This document shows, piece by piece, positions 47,299-55,806 of a stretch of DNA of 64,000 bases. The DNA lies in the NCBI GenBank assembly GCA_963717125.1, contig CAVQVG010000007.1, positions 62,001 through 126,000 on the forward strand, read 5' to 3'. A model generated the notes under the pieces. The model had not been told where the DNA came from and searched no databases. It saw only the letters and a list, made by a program, of their open reading frames with translations. Source of the stretch: RYN-230 sp963717125. GTDB taxonomy: Bacteria; Actinomycetota; Actinomycetes; Streptosporangiales; Streptosporangiaceae. Positions within the stretch are counted from its first letter, which is position 1. Every line of letters starts with the position of its first letter. Position numbers and translations under genes: made by a program.

Positions 47299-49647
47299 AT
47301 GAGCATCGAGCAGGCCGAGCGAGACCCGGTGGAGCTGCACTTCGCCGAGATAGCCAGCACTCTCAATGGCAGTGTCAGCCCGGGGGGACGACCCCCCGGA
47401 ACCCCCCGATCGCCGCTCCGCGCCGAGCGGCGGCAAGCCGCCGCGGACGAGGGGGGACGACCCCCCGGAACCCCCCGCCCGTCGCCGCGCGGTGCCGCGC
47501 CGGTCCGGGCCGGCTCGGCGCTCACCGGCCAGCAGTGCCTGGACCTGTTCGACGCTCAGCTGGCCAGCCGGCACCTCGACGTCGCCGCGCGGTGGCTGCG
47601 GGCGCGCGGCGCGGGCTTCTACACGATCGGCTCCTCTGGGCACGAGGGCAACGCCGGCGTCGCGGCCGCGCTCCGGCTCACCGACCCGGCGCTGCTGCAC
47701 TACCGGTCCGGCGCGTTCTACCTGGCCCGCGCCCAGCAGGCCAGCCCGCCGCAGGACGGCGTGCGGGATGTGCTGCTCGGCCTCGTGGCGGCCGTGGCGG
47801 AGCCGATCGCCGGTGGCCGGCACAAGGTGTTCGGCAGCCCGGTGCTGAACGTCATCCCGCAGACGTCAACCATCGCCTCGCACCTGCCCCGCGCCATGGG
47901 GCTGGCGTTCGCCCTGGACCGGGCCGCCCGGCTGGGCCAGCGCGCGGCCTGGCCGTCCGACGCGATCGTGGTGGCCAGCCTGGGTGACGCTTCGGTGAAC
48001 CACTCCACCGCGGCCGGGGCGGTCAACGCCGCCGCGTACTGCGCGTTCCAGCACCTGCCGCTGCCGCTGCTGATGGTCGTCGAGGACAACGGGCTCGGCA
48101 TCAGCGTGCGGACCCCGCCCGGCTGGGTCGCCGCCGCCACCCGGGCCGTGCCGGGCGTCGGCTACTTCCACGCCGACGGCGCCGACCTGGCCGCGGTCTA
48201 CGACACCGCGCTGGCCGCCGCGGCCTGGGTCCGTGACCGGCGTTCCCCCGCGTTCCTGCACCTGGACGTGGTCCGGCTCGGCGGCCACGCGGGCTCGGAT
48301 GTGGAGAGCGGCTACCGCACCCCCGCGGACCTAGCCGCGGACCTGGCCGCCGACCCCCTGCTCGGCACCGCCCGGCTGCTGGTCAGCGCGGGCGTGGTGA
48401 CTCCGGCGGAGGTGATCGCGCGTTACGAGCAGTCCCGGGCCCAGGTACTCAGCCTGGCCGCCCAGCTGGCTGATGCGCCCCGGCTGGCCTCCGCGGACCA
48501 GGTGATGGCCCCGCTCGCGCCGCACCGGCCGGACCAGGTGTGGGCGGGCGCGTGCCTCAGCGCGGATCCGGCCAGCAGGCATAACGCCTTTGCCGGGCGG
48601 CTGCCCGAGCAGGCTGGCGGGCTGACCCTGGCGCAGTCGGTCAATGCCGCGCTGACCGACGCCCTGGCCGCCCGGCCGGGCCTGCTGGTGTTCGGCGAGG
48701 ACGTGGCGCGCAAGGGCGGGGTGTACGGGGTGACCCGGGGGCTGCTGGACCGGTTCGGCGCCGCCCGGGTGTTCGACACCCTGCTCGACGAGTCCTCCAT
48801 CCTCGGCCTGGCCCTGGGCGCCGGCCTGGCCGGGCTGCTCCCGGTGCCGGAGATCCAGTACCTCGCCTACCTGCACAACGCGGCCGACCAGATCCGCGGC
48901 GAAGCGGCCACGCTGTCCTTCTTCTCCCAGGGCCAGTACCGCAACCCGATGGTGCTGCGCATCGCCGGGCTGGCCTACCAGCGCGGCTTCGGCGGGCACT
49001 TCCACAACGACAACGCGCTGGCCAGCCTGCGGGACATCCCGGGCCTGCTGATCGCCTGCCCGGCCCGGCCGGACGACGCGCCGGCCATGCTGCGCACGTG
49101 CCTGGCGGCCGCGGAAGCGGACGGCCGGGTGTGCGTGTTCCTCGAGCCCATCGCGCTGTACCACACCCGGGACCTGGCCGAGCCGGGGGACGGCGGCTGG
49201 CTGGCCCGCTACGTCCCGCCGGGCGGCTGGCCCGCCGGGCACGTCCCGGTGGGCCGCGCGCGCTGCCACGGTGACGGGCTTGACCTGACCATCGTCACGT
49301 TCGGCAACGGGCTGCGGATGAGCCTTCGGGTGGCCGCGAGGCTGGCCGGCGATGGCATCGGCTGCCGGGTGCTGGACCTGCGCTGGATCGCGCCGTTGCC
49401 CGCGGACGACATCCTGCGCGAGGCCAGTGCGACCGGCCGGGTGCTGGTGGCGGACGAGACCCGGCGGACCGGCGGGGTCTCCGAGGCGGTGGTCACCGCC
49501 CTGGCCGACGCCGGGTTCGGCGGCCGGGTGGCCCGGGTGACCAGCGCGGACAGCTTCATCCCGCTAGGCGAGGCGGCGCACCTGGTGCTGCTGTCCGAGG
49601 CGGCCATCGAGGCCGCCGCCCGGCAGCTGGCCCGGCTGCCTGGCTAA
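47299..49647 (+). CDS. 2-oxoacid dehydrogenase E1, fused alpha and beta subunits
   Basis: 782 aa. The alpha half (residues ~70-400) has the thiamine-diphosphate motif GDASVNHS...VVEDNGLGIS and YRSGAFYLARA, as in branched-chain or acetoin-type E1. The beta half (residues ~440-782) has LVFGEDVARKGGVYGVTRGL, PEIQYLAYLHNAADQIRGEA and VLVADETRRTGGVSEAVVTA. Such alpha-beta fusions are known in actinobacteria. It decarboxylates a 2-oxoacid, probably branched-chain, and passes the acyl group to an E2 encoded elsewhere. Residues ~27-66 (GGRPPGTPRSPLRAERR...) are a translated hairpin repeat. ATG 47299 follows GAGGA. Confidence 0.88.
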   Translation: MSIEQAERDPVELHFAEIASTLNGSVSPGGRPPGTPRSPLRAERRQAAADEGGRPPGTPRPSPRGAAPVRAGSALTGQQCLDLFDAQLASRHLDVAARWLRARGAGFYTIGSSGHEGNAGVAAALRLTDPALLHYRSGAFYLARAQQASPPQDGVRDVLLGLVAAVAEPIAGGRHKVFGSPVLNVIPQTSTIASHLPRAMGLAFALDRAARLGQRAAWPSDAIVVASLGDASVNHSTAAGAVNAAAYCAFQHLPLPLLMVVEDNGLGISVRTPPGWVAAATRAVPGVGYFHADGADLAAVYDTALAAAAWVRDRRSPAFLHLDVVRLGGHAGSDVESGYRTPADLAADLAADPLLGTARLLVSAGVVTPAEVIARYEQSRAQVLSLAAQLADAPRLASADQVMAPLAPHRPDQVWAGACLSADPASRHNAFAGRLPEQAGGLTLAQSVNAALTDALAARPGLLVFGEDVARKGGVYGVTRGLLDRFGAARVFDTLLDESSILGLALGAGLAGLLPVPEIQYLAYLHNAADQIRGEAATLSFFSQGQYRNPMVLRIAGLAYQRGFGGHFHNDNALASLRDIPGLLIACPARPDDAPAMLRTCLAAAEADGRVCVFLEPIALYHTRDLAEPGDGGWLARYVPPGGWPAGHVPVGRARCHGDGLDLTIVTFGNGLRMSLRVAARLAGDGIGCRVLDLRWIAPLPADDILREASATGRVLVADETRRTGGVSEAVVTALADAGFGGRVARVTSADSFIPLGEAAHLVLLSEAAIEAAARQLARLPG
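47376..47490 (-). repeat. Translated hairpin element, tandem copy in the E1 gene
   Basis: On the minus strand: GGGGGGTTCCGGGGGGTCGT-CCCCCC (47447-47475), GCGGCGGCTTGCCGCCGC (47425-47442), then GAGCGGCGATCG and GGGGGGTTCCGGGGGGTCGT again (47377-47418). This is the same order of modules as in phaC at 16150-16306, in the opposite orientation relative to its host gene, and it is still open in the host frame. Confidence 0.85.
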
Positions 49648-49802
49648 GCTGCCGGCTGAGCTGCCTAGCTGGCCAGGCCGCACCGGTTGTTCACCGGGCC
49701 GCCATTGTCCGGTTACCCCGTTGCGCACCGATTTGCCCGAATACTAATCCCAGGGTGGCTGTTGTCCCAATAAACCGGGCGGTGCGTGTCTATGCTGCTC
49801 AC

Positions 49803-51502
49803 GTGGGGATTCCGGGGATACCACGAGGGCGCCTCGGCAATCCGTCATGGCTGATAGCGGCGTTGGATTCGCGGCCGGAACTGGTCAGCGCCGGGCGGCT
49901 GGCGGGCCGCCTGGTCAGCCGGGCCATCGCGCTGGCCGCCGCCCGCGTGGCGGACGCGCCGCTGCGCCGCGCGCTGCTCGCTCATCTCGGCCCGCAGGCC
50001 GCCACCTGGCCGGTGGTGACCGCGTCCTGGCCCGCGTTCGACCAGGTGAACGTCCAGCTCGGGGTGGAGGCTTGGCTGGCCGGCCCGGGGCGGGCGCACG
50101 AACTGCTCGGCGTCACCGGCACCCGGTACTGGATATCCGGGCTGGCCGACCTGCTCAGCGACGGCCCGCCCGACCCCCTGCTCGGCTCGCCGGGGCTCGG
50201 CAGCGTGACCACCGAGCCGCGGCCGGCCCCGACGGGGTCACCCATCCGTGCGTCAGCTGCGGTGTCTACCTGATCGACGACCGCGGCGAACGGTTCGCCC
50301 TGCTGCTCCGCGGCCCGGAGGACGGCAGCCCGGATGAGCCGGCCCGGCTTCAGGTGGCCGGGGCCAGCCAGGCCCGGGCCGGGCAACTGCTCGACGAGGT
50401 GCGGCAACTCGCCGCCGAGCACAACGTCTACCGTGGCCACGTCATCTCGTTCGACGCGGAGGACTGCGCGGCGGCCGGGAGCCGGCCAGCCTTCCTGGCC
50501 CGGCCGGTGATCGGCCGGGCCGAGGTCGTGCTGCCCCGGGACCTGCTCGACGGCATCGAGCGGCAGGTGGTCGGGATCGCCCGGCATGCCACCGCGCTGC
50601 GGGCCAGCGGACAGCACCTCAAACGGGGCGTTCTGCTGCATGGGCCGCCGGGTACGGGCAAGACGCACACGGTCCGGTACCTGCTCAGCCAGCTGCCTGG
50701 GGTGACCGCCATCGTGCTGTCCGGCGGGTCGCTGCGGGCCATCGGGGAGGCCTGCTCGATCGCCCGGGCCCTGCAGCCGTCGGTCGTCGTGGTCGAGGAC
50801 GTGGACCTGCTGGCCCGGCCGGGCGCGGCGGGCCGCGGCCATCCGCAGCTGGCCCGGCTGCTGAACGAGATGGACGGCCTCGGCGCCGACGCCAACGTGA
50901 CGTTCCTGCTCACCGCCAGCCAGGCCGACGTGCTGGAGGACGCGCTGGCGGCCCGGCCGGGTCGGATCGACCACACCGCCCGGCTGCCGCTGCCGGACGC
51001 GGCGGCCCGGCGCCGGCTGCTCCGGCTGTACCAGGGCAGCCTGCACATAGGGCGGGCCAGCGCGATGACCGTGGTGGCCCGCACCGACGGGGTGACCGCC
51101 TCGTTCATCCGGGAACTGCTCCGCCGGGCCGCGCTGCACGCGGCCATGCACGCGGACGGCGCGCGGGCCGCCCGCACCCCCCTGCTCGGCGCCGTCGGCC
51201 CGGCCGTCAACGGCTCGGCGCCGCACGCCGAGCCGCCGCCCGCCGAGCCGCCGCCCGCCGAGCCGCCCCCCGCTGAAGCGCTGGCCAACGGCGTGGCCGC
51301 CGCGCCCGGCGTGCCGCTGCGGGTGACCGCCCGGCAGCTCAACCGGGCCCTCGACGAGCTGCTGGACAGCAGCCACGACCTGACCCGGATGCTGCTCGGC
51401 AGCCGCCCGGCGCACGGCGCCGACGCGGTCATCCGCCCGGTCCTCCCCCGCCTCCGCCCCACCCCCACCCCGTTACCCCCCACCAGCAACCCCCGCCGCT
51501 GA
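49803..51502 (+). CDS. AAA ATPase with N-terminal domain, frameshift near 50230
   Basis: From GTG 49803 (VGIPGIPRGRLGNPSWLIAA) the first 150 residues are a helical domain with WLIAALDSRPELVSAGRLAG and PAFDQVNVQLGVEAWLAGPG. The frame then ends at 50273, but the -1 frame continues PDGVTHPCVSCGVYLIDDRG into the AAA core: Walker A HGPPGTGKTHT, Walker B VVVVEDVDLL, sensor LLTASQAD and the Arg finger region ARPGRIDHTARLP. One C missing in the CCCC at 50227-50230 explains the break. Restored length is about 565 aa. The module is FtsH/Cdc48-like without a protease. TATGCT lies 6 bases before the GTG (leaderless). Role unknown. Confidence 0.8.
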
Positions 51503-51528
51503 CCGATCTCCGCGGTACCCGCATCAGC

Positions 51529-51568
51529 GCGGTGCGTTGTACCCCGCCCGCGGGGTACAACGCACCGC
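51529..51568. terminator. Strong bidirectional hairpin after the AAA ATPase
   Basis: Perfect 19-base arms (GCGGTGCGTTGTACCCCGC and its complement) around CC, 26 bases after the stop. It should end AAA transcription and insulate the toxin-antitoxin promoter that follows. No T-run. Confidence 0.7.
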
Positions 51569-51613
51569 ACTCATGCCTCAGGCCGACCGTCACACCTCGC
51601 ACCACCAAATCAA

Positions 51614-51653
51614 TGATCTTGGTGTGCTTCCTTCGGTGATCTTGGTGTATCGT
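51614..51653 (+). promoter_or_regulatory. vapB promoter with direct-repeat operator
   Basis: TGATCTTGGTGT occurs twice, at 51614-51625 and 51637-51648, 23 bases apart, about two helical turns. TATCGT at 51648-51653 overlaps the second copy and lies 7 bases before GTG 51661, giving a leaderless antitoxin mRNA. CACCAA (51602-51607) and TTGGTG (51619-51624) also form an inverted pair. Type II antitoxins usually bind their own promoter this way. Confidence 0.6.
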
Positions 51654-51660
51654 GGTGAGC

Positions 51661-51939
51661 GTGACACGCATCACGGTGGACGTGAACGATCGGTGGCTGG
51701 AGGCGGCACGGGTGGCGCTCGGGACCGATACCAAGGTGGCCACGATCAACGCCGCACTGCATGCTCAGGCGCTGAAGGCTGAGGCGGCCGAGATACTGGC
51801 CGCGTTGGACAGCGCGGAGATGGATTTCGAGTCTTCGGATGGGTTTGGCTATGGCGGCGGCCGGGACCTGTCCAAGCTTGAAGAACAGGCCAGGGCCGAG
51901 GGCCGCCGGGCCGGCCAGCCGGAGAACGCCGGCTCCTGA
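51661..51939 (+). CDS. VapB-type antitoxin
   Basis: 92 aa from GTG 51661 (VTRITVDVNDRWLEAARVAL, then GTDTKVATINAALHAQALKA). The first ~45 residues are the short ribbon-helix-helix DNA-binding motif of type II antitoxins, where the TKVATINAAL helix follows the strand. The acidic, Gly-rich C-terminal half (DSAEMDFESSDGFGYGGGRD) would wrap around and inhibit the toxin. The stop overlaps the toxin ATG (TGATG). GTG at 51652 and 51655 are possible but would lie in the promoter. Confidence 0.8.
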   Translation: MTRITVDVNDRWLEAARVALGTDTKVATINAALHAQALKAEAAEILAALDSAEMDFESSDGFGYGGGRDLSKLEEQARAEGRRAGQPENAGS

Positions 51940-52358
51940 TGGCCGGGGCAGTGTACCTGGCCGACACGTCTGCGTACGTCCTGCAGGGCCAACACCCTCG
52001 GGTACGTGCGCGGTTCGCCGCGCTGCTCACCGAGGGGCGCCTGGCCATCTGCCACATGACCGGGCTGGAGTACCTGAACAATGCGGCCAGCCCAGCGAGC
52101 TACGAGGCGCTCTGGGCCGCACTGCAGGGGCAGCGGTGGATGGACGTGAGCACGGCAGCCATGCGGCGCGCCATGGACGTGCACCGGCTGCTCGCGGCGG
52201 GCAGCCAGCACCGGCATTTCCGGCTGCCCGACCTCATCATCGCGGCCACCGCTGAGCAGCACGGCGCGACCGTACTGCACTATGACGCGGACTACGACCG
52301 GATCGCCGCGGTAACCGGCCAGCCGGTGGAGTGGGTAGCAGCCAAGGGGACGCTCTAG
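51939..52358 (+). CDS. PIN-domain ribonuclease toxin, VapC type
   Basis: 139 aa. PIN-domain acidic residues are in place: Asp in VYLADTSAYV, Glu in MTGLEYLNNA, Asp in RLPDLIIAATAEQHG and Asp in LHYDADYDRIAA. VapC toxins are magnesium-dependent endoribonucleases that cut tRNA or rRNA and stop growth; VapB blocks the active site. The one-base overlap with the antitoxin gene ensures coupled translation. Confidence 0.88.
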   Translation: MAGAVYLADTSAYVLQGQHPRVRARFAALLTEGRLAICHMTGLEYLNNAASPASYEALWAALQGQRWMDVSTAAMRRAMDVHRLLAAGSQHRHFRLPDLIIAATAEQHGATVLHYDADYDRIAAVTGQPVEWVAAKGTL

Positions 52359-52370
52359 ACACCTAGTGTT

Positions 52371-52384
52371 CCTATGCATAGGAT
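52371..52384 (+). promoter_or_regulatory. CCTATGCATAGG palindrome over the padR -10
   Basis: A perfect 12-base palindrome at 52371-52382. Its end forms TAGGAT (52379-52384), a good -10 with 8 bases to ATG 52393, so the PadR mRNA looks leaderless. A PadR dimer bound here would block its own promoter. Confidence 0.65.
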
Positions 52385-52392
52385 TACGCAGT

Positions 52393-52752
52393 ATGAATCG
52401 TGAACGCCTCAAGGGACACCTCGACCTGCTGCTGCTGGCCGTGCTCGCGACCGGGCCGGCGCATGGCTACGCGGTGATCTCGGCCCTGCGCCAGCGCAGC
52501 GACGGCACCTTCGACCTGCCCGAAGGCACCGTGTACCCGGCGCTGCACCGGCTGGAGGACGCCGGGCTGCTCAGCAGCAGCTGGGCCGACGCGGAGGGCC
52601 GCCGCCGCCGGGTGTACGCGCTGACCACCCAGGGCGCGGCCGCGCTGACCGCCGAGGAGAGTGAATGGCGGCGCTTCGCACGCGCGGTCCAGGCGGTAAC
52701 CAGCGGCCCCGGCCTGGCCGGCGGCCCGATCGCGGCCAGGGGGATGGCATGA
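52393..52752 (+). CDS. PadR-family transcriptional regulator
   Basis: 119 aa. MNRERLKGHLDLLLLAVLAT, GPAHGYAVISALRQRSDGTF, LPEGTVYPALHRLEDAGLLS and WADAEGRRRRVYALTTQG make the PadR winged helix complete. The short C-terminal helix (WRRFARAVQAV) mediates dimerisation. It represses an operon with the following membrane protein, which starts at ATGA within its stop. The inducer is unknown. Confidence 0.92.
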   Translation: MNRERLKGHLDLLLLAVLATGPAHGYAVISALRQRSDGTFDLPEGTVYPALHRLEDAGLLSSSWADAEGRRRRVYALTTQGAAALTAEESEWRRFARAVQAVTSGPGLAGGPIAARGMA

Positions 52753-53579
52753 GCGAGGCGAACGGGACGTCCAGCATGAGCGAGACGGAGCGGCGCGCTG
52801 GGGATCTGGTCGAGGAGTACCTGGACGAGCTGTACACCAAGCTGCGCGGCTCGCCGCGGCAGGGACGATGGCTGCTGGCCGAGGCCGAGGACCACCTGCG
52901 CCAGGGCGTGGACGAGGGGCTGGCCGGCGGGCTGACCCGGGAGGAAGCGCAGCAGCACGCCGTGTCCAGCTTCGGCTCGGTGCGGGCGGTGGTCCGGGCG
53001 CACGACATCCGGCTGCGCCGGGTGCCCGGCGCGGCGGTGCTGGCCGACCTGGTCATGTCCGGCTGGAAGCTGGGCTCGGCCGGGCTGCTCGCGGTGGGCG
53101 CTAGCGGCCTGGTCGCGGCGGCCATGAACGTGATCTTCGGCCGGTCGTTCGTGGCGGCCGTGGCGCCCGGCACCAGGCTGCCCGCCGCGTCCTGCCGGTA
53201 CTGGCTCAGCAATTGGCCCAGCGCGCACAGCTGCGCCCAGGCCTACATGCTGGAGAGCAGCAGCGACGCGGTCTCGCTGCGGGTCGCCGCCGGCCTGCTC
53301 GGCCTGCTCCTGCTGGGCGGCTATGGCCTGGCCCGGCGCCGGGGCTGGTCGCCGGGGGTGCTGCCGGACGGGTTCGCCTCGACCATCGCGGTCAGCTTGT
53401 TCGGTGTGGCTGGCCTCGGCCTGGCCTGGCTGGCCGTAATGCACGGCGGCGGCCTGGTCGCGGTGGGCGGGATCACCGGACCCGGTTGGTATCTCAGCGG
53501 CGCCGTCGTCGCGCTGGCCATGGCGGTCGGCTACGGCCTGAAACTGCACCGTTCGCTGCTCCGGCACGCGCGCCGCTGA
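52749..53579 (+). CDS. PadR-associated membrane protein with permease-prefix-like N-terminus
   Basis: 276 aa from ATG 52749. Residues ~10-85 are a soluble helical segment like the HAAS/permease prefix domain (VEEYLDELYTKLRGSPRQGR, AEDHLRQGVDEGLAGGLTRE, EEAQQHAVSSFGSV), which normally precedes the membrane helices in PadR-linked proteins. Five or so helices follow (SAGLLAVGASGLVAAAMNVI, VAAGLLGLLLLGGYGLARRR, ISLFGVAGL-like, SGAVVALAMAVGYGL). An extracytoplasmic loop has three Cys (SCRYWLSNWPSAHSCAQAYM). PadR plus HAAS-type membrane protein is a common two-gene regulatory unit. Confidence 0.75.
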   Translation: MSEANGTSSMSETERRAGDLVEEYLDELYTKLRGSPRQGRWLLAEAEDHLRQGVDEGLAGGLTREEAQQHAVSSFGSVRAVVRAHDIRLRRVPGAAVLADLVMSGWKLGSAGLLAVGASGLVAAAMNVIFGRSFVAAVAPGTRLPAASCRYWLSNWPSAHSCAQAYMLESSSDAVSLRVAAGLLGLLLLGGYGLARRRGWSPGVLPDGFASTIAVSLFGVAGLGLAWLAVMHGGGLVAVGGITGPGWYLSGAVVALAMAVGYGLKLHRSLLRHARR

Positions 53580-53587
53580 CCCCGACC

Positions 53588-53680
53588 GCGCCACCCGACC
53601 AGCGACCGCCCAGCTACCCGACCAGCGACCGCCCAGCCGCCGGCTAGCGACCGCCCAGCGACCGACCAGCCACCGGCTAG
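53588..53680. repeat. GACCAGCGACCGCCCAG-like short tandem repeat
   Basis: CCGACCAGCGACCGCCCAG and variants with GCCGGCTAGCGACCG occur about five times in the ~95 bases between the stop at 53579 and the pcaD stop. No dyad strong enough to be called a terminator. Non-coding. Confidence 0.55.
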
Positions 53681-54465
53681 CCGCCCTGAGCGGCGAGTAG
53701 GTGGCTGGTCAGCGCGACTGTCACCTCAGCCGGCTGGGAGACGCTGGCCAGGTGCGAAGCGCCGCGGATGACCCGGAGCCGGGCGTCCGGGATGGCCCGG
53801 GCGATCACCGCGCCCTGCCAGGGCGGCGTGGCCGGGTCCTCGCTGCCGGCGATGACCAGGGTCGGCGCGGTGACGGCGGGCAGCGCGGGCCGCAGGTCCA
53901 TGCCCGCGATCGCGTCGCAGCAGCCCGCGTAGCCGGCCGGATCGACGTCGCTGTTCAGCGTGGCGACAAACGCAGCCGGGGTGGCCGGGTAGTGCGCCGT
54001 GAACGACGGGGTGAACCAGCGGCCCACCACCTGCTCGGCCAGTGGCGCCAGGCCGGTGGCCCGCACGCGGGCCGCCCGGTCGGTCCAGAACGCCTGGTCC
54101 GGCATCCGGGCCGTGGTGCAGCAGACGGCCAGCGCGGTGATCCGATCCGGGGCGTGCGCGGCCAGCCACATACCGATCATGCCGCCGAGCGATACTCCGC
54201 AATAGGACACCGCGCCAATGCCCAGTTCATCGAGCAGCCGGAGCACGTCACCACCGAGGTCAGCGATCGTGTACGAGCCGCCCGGGGCAGGCGAGCCGCC
54301 GTGCCCGCGGTGCTCGTAGTCGACCACCCGGAAGTGCTTGCGCAGCGTGGGCAGTTGCGGCTGCCACAGCTCCCCGGTGGTGCCCAGCGAGTTGCCCAGG
54401 ACCAGCACCGGGGCATCCGGCGGGCCCTCATCCACGGCGGCGGCCAGCCGCACCGGGTCAGACAT
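53677..54465 (-). CDS. pcaD: 3-oxoadipate enol-lactonase
   Basis: 262 aa alpha/beta hydrolase that opens beta-ketoadipate enol-lactone to beta-ketoadipate. LVLGNSLGTTGELWQPQLPT (oxyanion), FRVVDYEHRGHGGSPAPGGS, nucleophile in SYCGVSLGGMIGMWLA, acid in VIAGSEDPATPP, and His in RGASHLASVSQP. Many actinobacteria have a PcaD-PcaC fusion (PcaL), but here pcaC is separate. The start 54465 lies 8 bases after the pcaG stop. Confidence 0.93.
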   Translation of the reverse strand: MSDPVRLAAAVDEGPPDAPVLVLGNSLGTTGELWQPQLPTLRKHFRVVDYEHRGHGGSPAPGGSYTIADLGGDVLRLLDELGIGAVSYCGVSLGGMIGMWLAAHAPDRITALAVCCTTARMPDQAFWTDRAARVRATGLAPLAEQVVGRWFTPSFTAHYPATPAAFVATLNSDVDPAGYAGCCDAIAGMDLRPALPAVTAPTLVIAGSEDPATPPWQGAVIARAIPDARLRVIRGASHLASVSQPAEVTVALTSHLLAAQGG

Positions 54466-54473
54466 CGAAGAAC

Positions 54474-55049
54474 TCAGACATCGAAGAACACCGTCTCGCC
54501 GGCGCCCTGCAGCCGGATGTCGAAGCGGTAGCCGCCCTCGACGCCGGGCGCCACCGTCGCGATCAGGGTGGCCCGGCGGTCCTCGTCGGCGATGCTGGCC
54601 AGCACCGGGTCGGCCGCGTTGGCCGCGGCCTCGTCGGCGAAGTAGATCCGGGTCACCACCCGGTCCAGCAGGCCGCGGGCGAACACGGACACGTCCAGGT
54701 GCGGCGCCTCGGTCCCGCCGTCCGGGCTGGGCAGCGCGCCGGGCCGCAGCGTGACGATCCGGTAGCTGCCGTCCGGCCCCGTCGGGCACCGGCCGAAACC
54801 GCGGAACCCGGTGCCGCCCGCCGGGACGCCGCGCGGGTCGTCGGGGTGATCGAAGCGCCCGGACGGGTCGGCCTGCCACGTCTCGATGAGCCCGTCCGGC
54901 ACCGGGTCGCCGGCCCCGTCGAACATCCGGCCGCTGATCGTGATCGCGCCCGGGGTGCCCTCGGCCACCACGTACGGGCCGTCCGGCCAGGGCAGGCCCA
55001 TACCGAGGAACGGCCCGACGGTCTGCGACGGGGTGAGCCCACCGGTCAC
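54474..55049 (-). CDS. pcaG: Protocatechuate 3,4-dioxygenase, alpha subunit
   Basis: 191 aa from GTG 55049, overlapping the pcaH stop by 4 bases. LTPSQTVGPFLGMGLPWPDG at the start, the beta-sandwich segments ITISGRMFDGAGDPVPDGLI and ETWQADPSGRFDHPDDPRG, and APHLDVSVFARGLLDRVVTR are typical of PcaG. The iron ligands sit on the beta subunit; the alpha subunit keeps the fold without the His-x-His pair. Together they cleave protocatechuate between the hydroxyls to give 3-carboxymuconate. Confidence 0.95.
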   Translation of the reverse strand: MTGGLTPSQTVGPFLGMGLPWPDGPYVVAEGTPGAITISGRMFDGAGDPVPDGLIETWQADPSGRFDHPDDPRGVPAGGTGFRGFGRCPTGPDGSYRIVTLRPGALPSPDGGTEAPHLDVSVFARGLLDRVVTRIYFADEAAANAADPVLASIADEDRRATLIATVAPGVEGGYRFDIRLQGAGETVFFDV

Positions 55050-55792
55050 CGGGCCCCCTCCCGCGCTTCGAACGGCGTCGCGCCGGTGCCCCGCAGCACG
55101 ATGTCCCACTCGTAGCCGAGCGCCCAGTCCGGCTCGGTCAGGTCGATGCTGAACCGGGAGATGAGCCGCTGCCGGGCCCGCGGGTCGGGGATCGAGTTGA
55201 AGATCGGGTCGTACGGGAACAGCGGGTCGTCGGGAAAGTACATCTGGGTGACCAGCCGCTGGGTGAACGCCCGGCCGAACATGGAGAAGTGGATGTGCGC
55301 CGGCCGCCACGCGTTCGGGTGGTTGCCCCACGGATAGGACCCCGGCTTGATCGTGACGAACCGGTACCGGCCCGCGGCGTCGGTCACGCACCGGCCGACC
55401 CCGGAGAAATTCGGGTCCAGCGGCGCGGGGTGCTGGTCCACCACGTGGTGGTACCGGCCTGCCGCGTTGGCCTGCCACACCTCCAGCAGTGTGTCCGGGA
55501 TCGGGCGCCCGTCGCTGTCCAGCACCCGGCCGGTCACGATGATCCGCTCGCCCAGCGGCTCACCCGGGTGCTGGGTGGTCAGGTCGGCGTCGGCGGCGGT
55601 GACCCGGTCCGGGCCCAGCAGCGGACCGGTGATCTCGGTCAGCCGCTGCGGAACCAGCACCAGCGGCTGGTGCGGCGCGCGCAGCGCGGTGGACCGGTAG
55701 CCCGGGGAATCCAGCGGCGGGTGCACCCCCTCCGCCCGCGGGTACGACGGCAGGCGGAACTCGGTCGGCGGGGACGACGGGTGGGTGGTCAT
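55046..55792 (-). CDS. pcaH: Protocatechuate 3,4-dioxygenase, beta subunit
   Basis: 248 aa. It holds the Fe(III) ligands: Tyr in GRYHHVVDQH, Tyr in KPGSYPWGNH and the two His in WRPAHIHFSMFG. GRVLDSDGRPIPDTLLEVWQ is the conserved dioxygenase signature. I start it at ATG 55792 (MTTHPSSPPTEF), with GGGAG 9-10 bases upstream; GTG 55810 is an alternative. The gene follows pcaIJ by 14 bases. Confidence 0.95.
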   Translation of the reverse strand: MTTHPSSPPTEFRLPSYPRAEGVHPPLDSPGYRSTALRAPHQPLVLVPQRLTEITGPLLGPDRVTAADADLTTQHPGEPLGERIIVTGRVLDSDGRPIPDTLLEVWQANAAGRYHHVVDQHPAPLDPNFSGVGRCVTDAAGRYRFVTIKPGSYPWGNHPNAWRPAHIHFSMFGRAFTQRLVTQMYFPDDPLFPYDPIFNSIPDPRARQRLISRFSIDLTEPDWALGYEWDIVLRGTGATPFEAREGAR

Positions 55793-55806
55793 CAGGCTGT
55801 TCTCCC

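Noticed and set aside
49755..49802. Upstream GTG start for the AAA ATPase
   Set aside because: It has no RBS, and TATGCT at 49791 with GTG at 49803 fits the leaderless pattern of other genes here, which would put this start upstream of transcription.
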